A DNA stretch of 6,541 nt from Proteobacteria bacterium UBA4575 (GTDB lineage Bacteria; Pseudomonadota; Gammaproteobacteria; UBA4575), in contig DGKH01000003.1 of the NCBI GenBank assembly GCA_002386945.1, positions 18,603 through 25,143 of the forward strand. The letters run 5' to 3'. The notes under the pieces are model-generated. The model had not been told where the DNA came from, did not search any database, and worked only from the letters and a program-made list of their open reading frames with translations. A program made the position numbers and the translations under genes. Positions 5,879 to 6,541 of the stretch are shown piece after piece (the stretch's first letter is position 1; each line of letters opens with the position of its first letter).

Positions 5879-6541
5879 CTAACCACCAAAGTCGTCCAGT
5901 AAGATATTTTCTTTCTCAACACCCAACCCTTCCAGCATGTTGACCACAGCTGCATTCATCATCGGTGGCCCACAAATATAGAACTCACAATCTTCTGGCG
6001 CCGGGTGATCTTTCAGATACTCTTCAAAAAGCACTTCATGAATAAACCCAGTATAACCCTGCCAATTATCTTCCTCTTGCGGATCAGATAAGGCAACATA
6101 TCTATGAAAGTTCTCATTACTTGCTTGTAATTGATCAAAATCATCATCAAAGAACATTTCACGCTTACTACGCGCACCGTACCAGAAGCTTATCTTGCGC
6201 TGACTATTTAACCGTTTCAACTGATCAAAAATGTGTGAGCGCATCGGCGCCATGCCAGCACCACCACCAATAAAGATCATTTCATTCTGTGTTTCTCGAG
6301 CAAAAAACTCACCAAAAGGCCCTGAAATAGTGACTTTATCACCCTCTTTCAGACTGTAGATATAAGAGGACATGATGCCAGGTGGAATATCCTTACCTGC
6401 TTTTGGTGGCGGCGTTGCAATACGCACATTGAGCATAATTAAGCCTTCTTCTTCTGGATAATTAGCCATTGAATACGCGCGTGTAACGACGTTATCGACC
6501 TTAGATCCATATTGCCACAGGTTAAATTTATCCCAATCTTC
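5879..6541 (-). CDS. nqrF: Na+-translocating NADH:quinone reductase subunit F, C-terminal part (5' end outside window)
   Basis: NqrF is the NADH-oxidising subunit of the sodium-pumping NADH:quinone oxidoreductase, anchored in the inner membrane with its catalytic domains facing the cytoplasm. The window holds 220 residues, about the last half of a usual 407-residue protein. The frame stays open to the right edge, through [12 protein letters not shown], so the ATG at 6469-6467 is an internal methionine and not the start. Numbered from the window edge, the FAD-binding RAYSMANYP lies at 21-29, SGPFGEFF at 73-80, the NADH-binding [14 protein letters not shown] at 92-105, and CGPPMMNAA at 190-198. 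The chain ends in the family's typical DDFGG. The N-terminal membrane helix and the [2Fe-2S] domain are outside the window. The stop abuts the nqrM start, so these genes form the distal end of the nqr operon, whose nqrA-E should lie to the right. Confidence 0.97.
   Translation of the reverse strand, partial: EDWDKFNLWQYGSKVDNVVTRAYSMANYPEEEGLIMLNVRIATPPPKAGKDIPPGIMSSYIYSLKEGDKVTISGPFGEFFARETQNEMIFIGGGAGMAPMRSHIFDQLKRLNSQRKISFWYGARSKREMFFDDDFDQLQASNENFHRYVALSDPQEEDNWQGYTGFIHEVLFEEYLKDHPAPEDCEFYICGPPMMNAAVVNMLEGLGVEKENILLDDFGG

Noticed and set aside
5879..6469. NqrF starting at the ATG at 6469
   Set aside because: The frame stays open upstream to the window edge with conserved NqrF sequence, and that Met is in the internal RAYSMANYP motif.

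Overview
The window reads as chromosomal DNA from a gammaproteobacterium with mixed, slightly AT-leaning composition. It appears able to use tetrahydromethanopterin/methanofuran (H4MPT/MFR)-type C1 cofactors, as methylotrophs and other formaldehyde oxidisers do. Three things point there: a RecJ that aligns almost motif for motif with the enterobacterial protein, an NqrF/NqrM pair from a sodium-pumping NADH:quinone oxidoreductase, and between them a run of plus-strand genes whose nearest relatives are archaeal-type cofactor biosynthesis proteins. I cannot name the genus from sequence alone.

Layout. Positions 1-1319 (minus) hold the first 439 codons of recJ, whose C-terminal part lies outside the window. 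A 109-base divergent spacer (1320-1428) follows, with a perfect TATAAT box facing right. Positions 1429-4229 (plus) hold three genes that form the interesting core: a three-domain dihydropteroate synthase-like protein, a DUF447-type predicted flavoprotein, and MfnB, the (5-formylfuran-3-yl)methyl phosphate synthase of methanofuran synthesis. The second and third share an ATGA stop/start overlap. A YdjM/DUF457-type integral membrane predicted metal-dependent hydrolase (4273-5280, plus) follows 43 bases later and may be in the same transcript. It converges on a minus-strand group with a 35-base gap: the C-terminal half of nqrF (5879-6541, running in from the right edge), a short nqrM not listed among the longer ORFs (5720-5878), and a two-CBS-domain protein (5316-5717). 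These are packed with gaps of 0 to 2 bases and look like the tail of the nqr operon.

How the genes fit together. MfnB makes the furan precursor of methanofuran/methylofuran from two glyceraldehyde-3-phosphates. The dihydropteroate synthase-like protein is the likely enzyme joining the pterin to the arylamine unit of the methanopterin analogue. The DUF447 protein has no established reaction that I know of, but its position between them, coupled to mfnB, argues for a step in the same cofactor pathway. On the other strand, NqrM is the maturation factor for Na+-NQR, and the CBS protein is a candidate nucleotide-sensing partner or simply a co-transcribed neighbour. I see no mobile element, tRNA, rRNA, CRISPR array or phage gene. 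I did not find a wholly new system. The most open questions are the role of the DUF447 protein, the domain build of the dihydropteroate synthase-like protein, the compact NqrM and the nqr-linked CBS protein.
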